A stretch of DNA of 6,910 bases from Euryarchaeota archaeon UBA91 (GTDB taxonomy: Archaea > Thermoplasmatota > Poseidoniia > Poseidoniales > Poseidoniaceae): the NCBI GenBank assembly GCA_002499705.1, contig DAMU01000007.1, forward strand, positions 13,240 through 20,149, read 5' to 3'. Shown one piece after another: positions 6,785 to 6,910 of this stretch (position 1 is its first letter; every line of letters starts with the position of its first letter). The position numbers and the translations under genes were made by a program. Under the pieces are notes generated by a model, which was not told the DNA's origin, searched no databases, and was given only the letters and a program-made list of their open reading frames with translations.

Positions 6785-6790
6785 GATATA
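6785..6790 (+). promoter_or_regulatory. Weak TATA-like element upstream of structured segment
   Basis: GATATA lies just after the terminator-like site. A start about 25 nt downstream would fall near 6810-6815, just before the self-complementary segment. It also sits in the loop of the CTTACC/GGTAAG inverted repeat (6771-6776 with 6796-6801). The match is short and no clear BRE is seen. Confidence 0.3.
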
Positions 6791-6810
6791 GAGGTGGTAA
6801 GTCGGGAGGA

Positions 6811-6903
6811 TGCTTAAGCACCCTAGCATGCCATGTGCCGGGGGAAGGGCAGAGGAGAACCGTCCCTGAGGAGGCGGTTTTCTGTGGAAGCCGAATTGGC
6901 ATG
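6811..6903 (+). other. Self-complementary GC-rich segment; possible structured RNA or leader (incomplete)
   Basis: The segment opens with the perfect palindrome TGCTTAAGCA (6811-6820). CATGCCA (6827-6833) pairs with TGGCATG (6897-6903), enclosing a hairpin in which GGAGAACCGTC (about 6854-6864) pairs with GGCGGTTTTCT (about 6873-6883) including G-U pairs. The tip may be closed by CC/GG around TGA, with one bulged A. No tRNA motif, SRP helix 8 motif or 16S/23S start is recognisable, so I do not assign a class. The window ends seven bases later. It could be the 5' part of a stable RNA, a processing stem, or the leader of the next gene. The strand is assumed plus because the possible promoter and terminator face that way. 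Confidence 0.35.
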
Positions 6904-6910
6904 AATTAGA

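Noticed and set aside
6887..6898. AATTCGGCTT on the minus strand, resembling the conserved 3' region of RNase P RNA
   Set aside because: Only ten bases match; the preceding ACAG and the rest of the conserved regions are absent in the visible sequence. The neighbouring rnp4 gene made this tempting, but it is too short to support.
6618..6902. Minus-strand open frame of 94 codons
   Set aside because: It runs across the oligo-T terminator site and the self-complementary segment, has mixed low-complexity composition, no recognisable domain and no convincing ribosome binding site inside the window.
6833..6904. Short plus-strand frame (23 codons, ATG to TGA) inside the structured segment
   Set aside because: Arg/Gly-rich product explained by the GC-rich inverted repeats; no ribosome binding site at suitable spacing.
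6811..6910. Possible SRP RNA or tRNA gene
   Set aside because: No helix-8 GGAAG/GCAGCC arrangement and no tRNA T-loop GTTCRANNC on either strand.

Overview
The window is a compact, single-strand stretch of what looks like an archaeal chromosome. The clearest evidence is the pair of genes at 2681-3355. The first encodes the archaeal/eukaryotic RNase P protein Rpp21/Rnp4, and the second a small stand-alone CRM (YhbY-like) RNA-binding protein. Other archaeal signs are an AT-rich TATA-like box about 25 nt upstream of a start codon that lacks a Shine-Dalgarno site, GGAGG/GAGGTG-type ribosome binding sites for the internal genes, and oligo-T tracts after the last gene. Three further traits fit Poseidoniales (Marine Group II) or related Thermoplasmatota: a bacterial-type adenylate kinase with a Cys-bearing LID, large surface proteins with Ig-like repeats and a Pro-rich cytoplasmic tail, and moderate GC. 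That placement is inference, not proof.

Layout. Positions 1-1998 hold the 3' part of a large surface/secreted-type protein with four Ig-like (CARDB/NEW3-type) repeats, one C-terminal transmembrane helix and a Pro-rich cytoplasmic tail ending in a Trp-rich segment. After a 43-nt gap with a promoter-like box come five closely spaced plus-strand genes: adk (2042-2671), rnp4 (2681-3037), a CRM-domain protein (3089-3355), an ArsB/NhaD/OCA2-type ion permease (3382-5166) and a zinc-ribbon/TPR protein (5223-6602). Gaps are 9, 51, 26 and 56 nt, so one operon is plausible. From 6603 to the window end (308 nt) no protein gene is convincing. That stretch holds a hairpin plus oligo-T terminator-like site (6712-6751) and then a GC-rich, strongly self-complementary segment (about 6771-6910) that may be the start of a structured RNA or a leader and is cut by the window edge.

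How the genes fit together. adk supplies ADP by nucleotide recycling. rnp4 and the CRM protein belong to tRNA 5' processing and, probably, ribosome or RNA maturation. The permease and the zinc-ribbon/TPR protein have no evident link to RNA metabolism and may simply share transcription. No CRISPR array, insertion sequence, tRNA gene or defence module was seen. The parts most worth following up are the structured 3' segment, the tail of the surface protein, and the zinc-ribbon/TPR protein.
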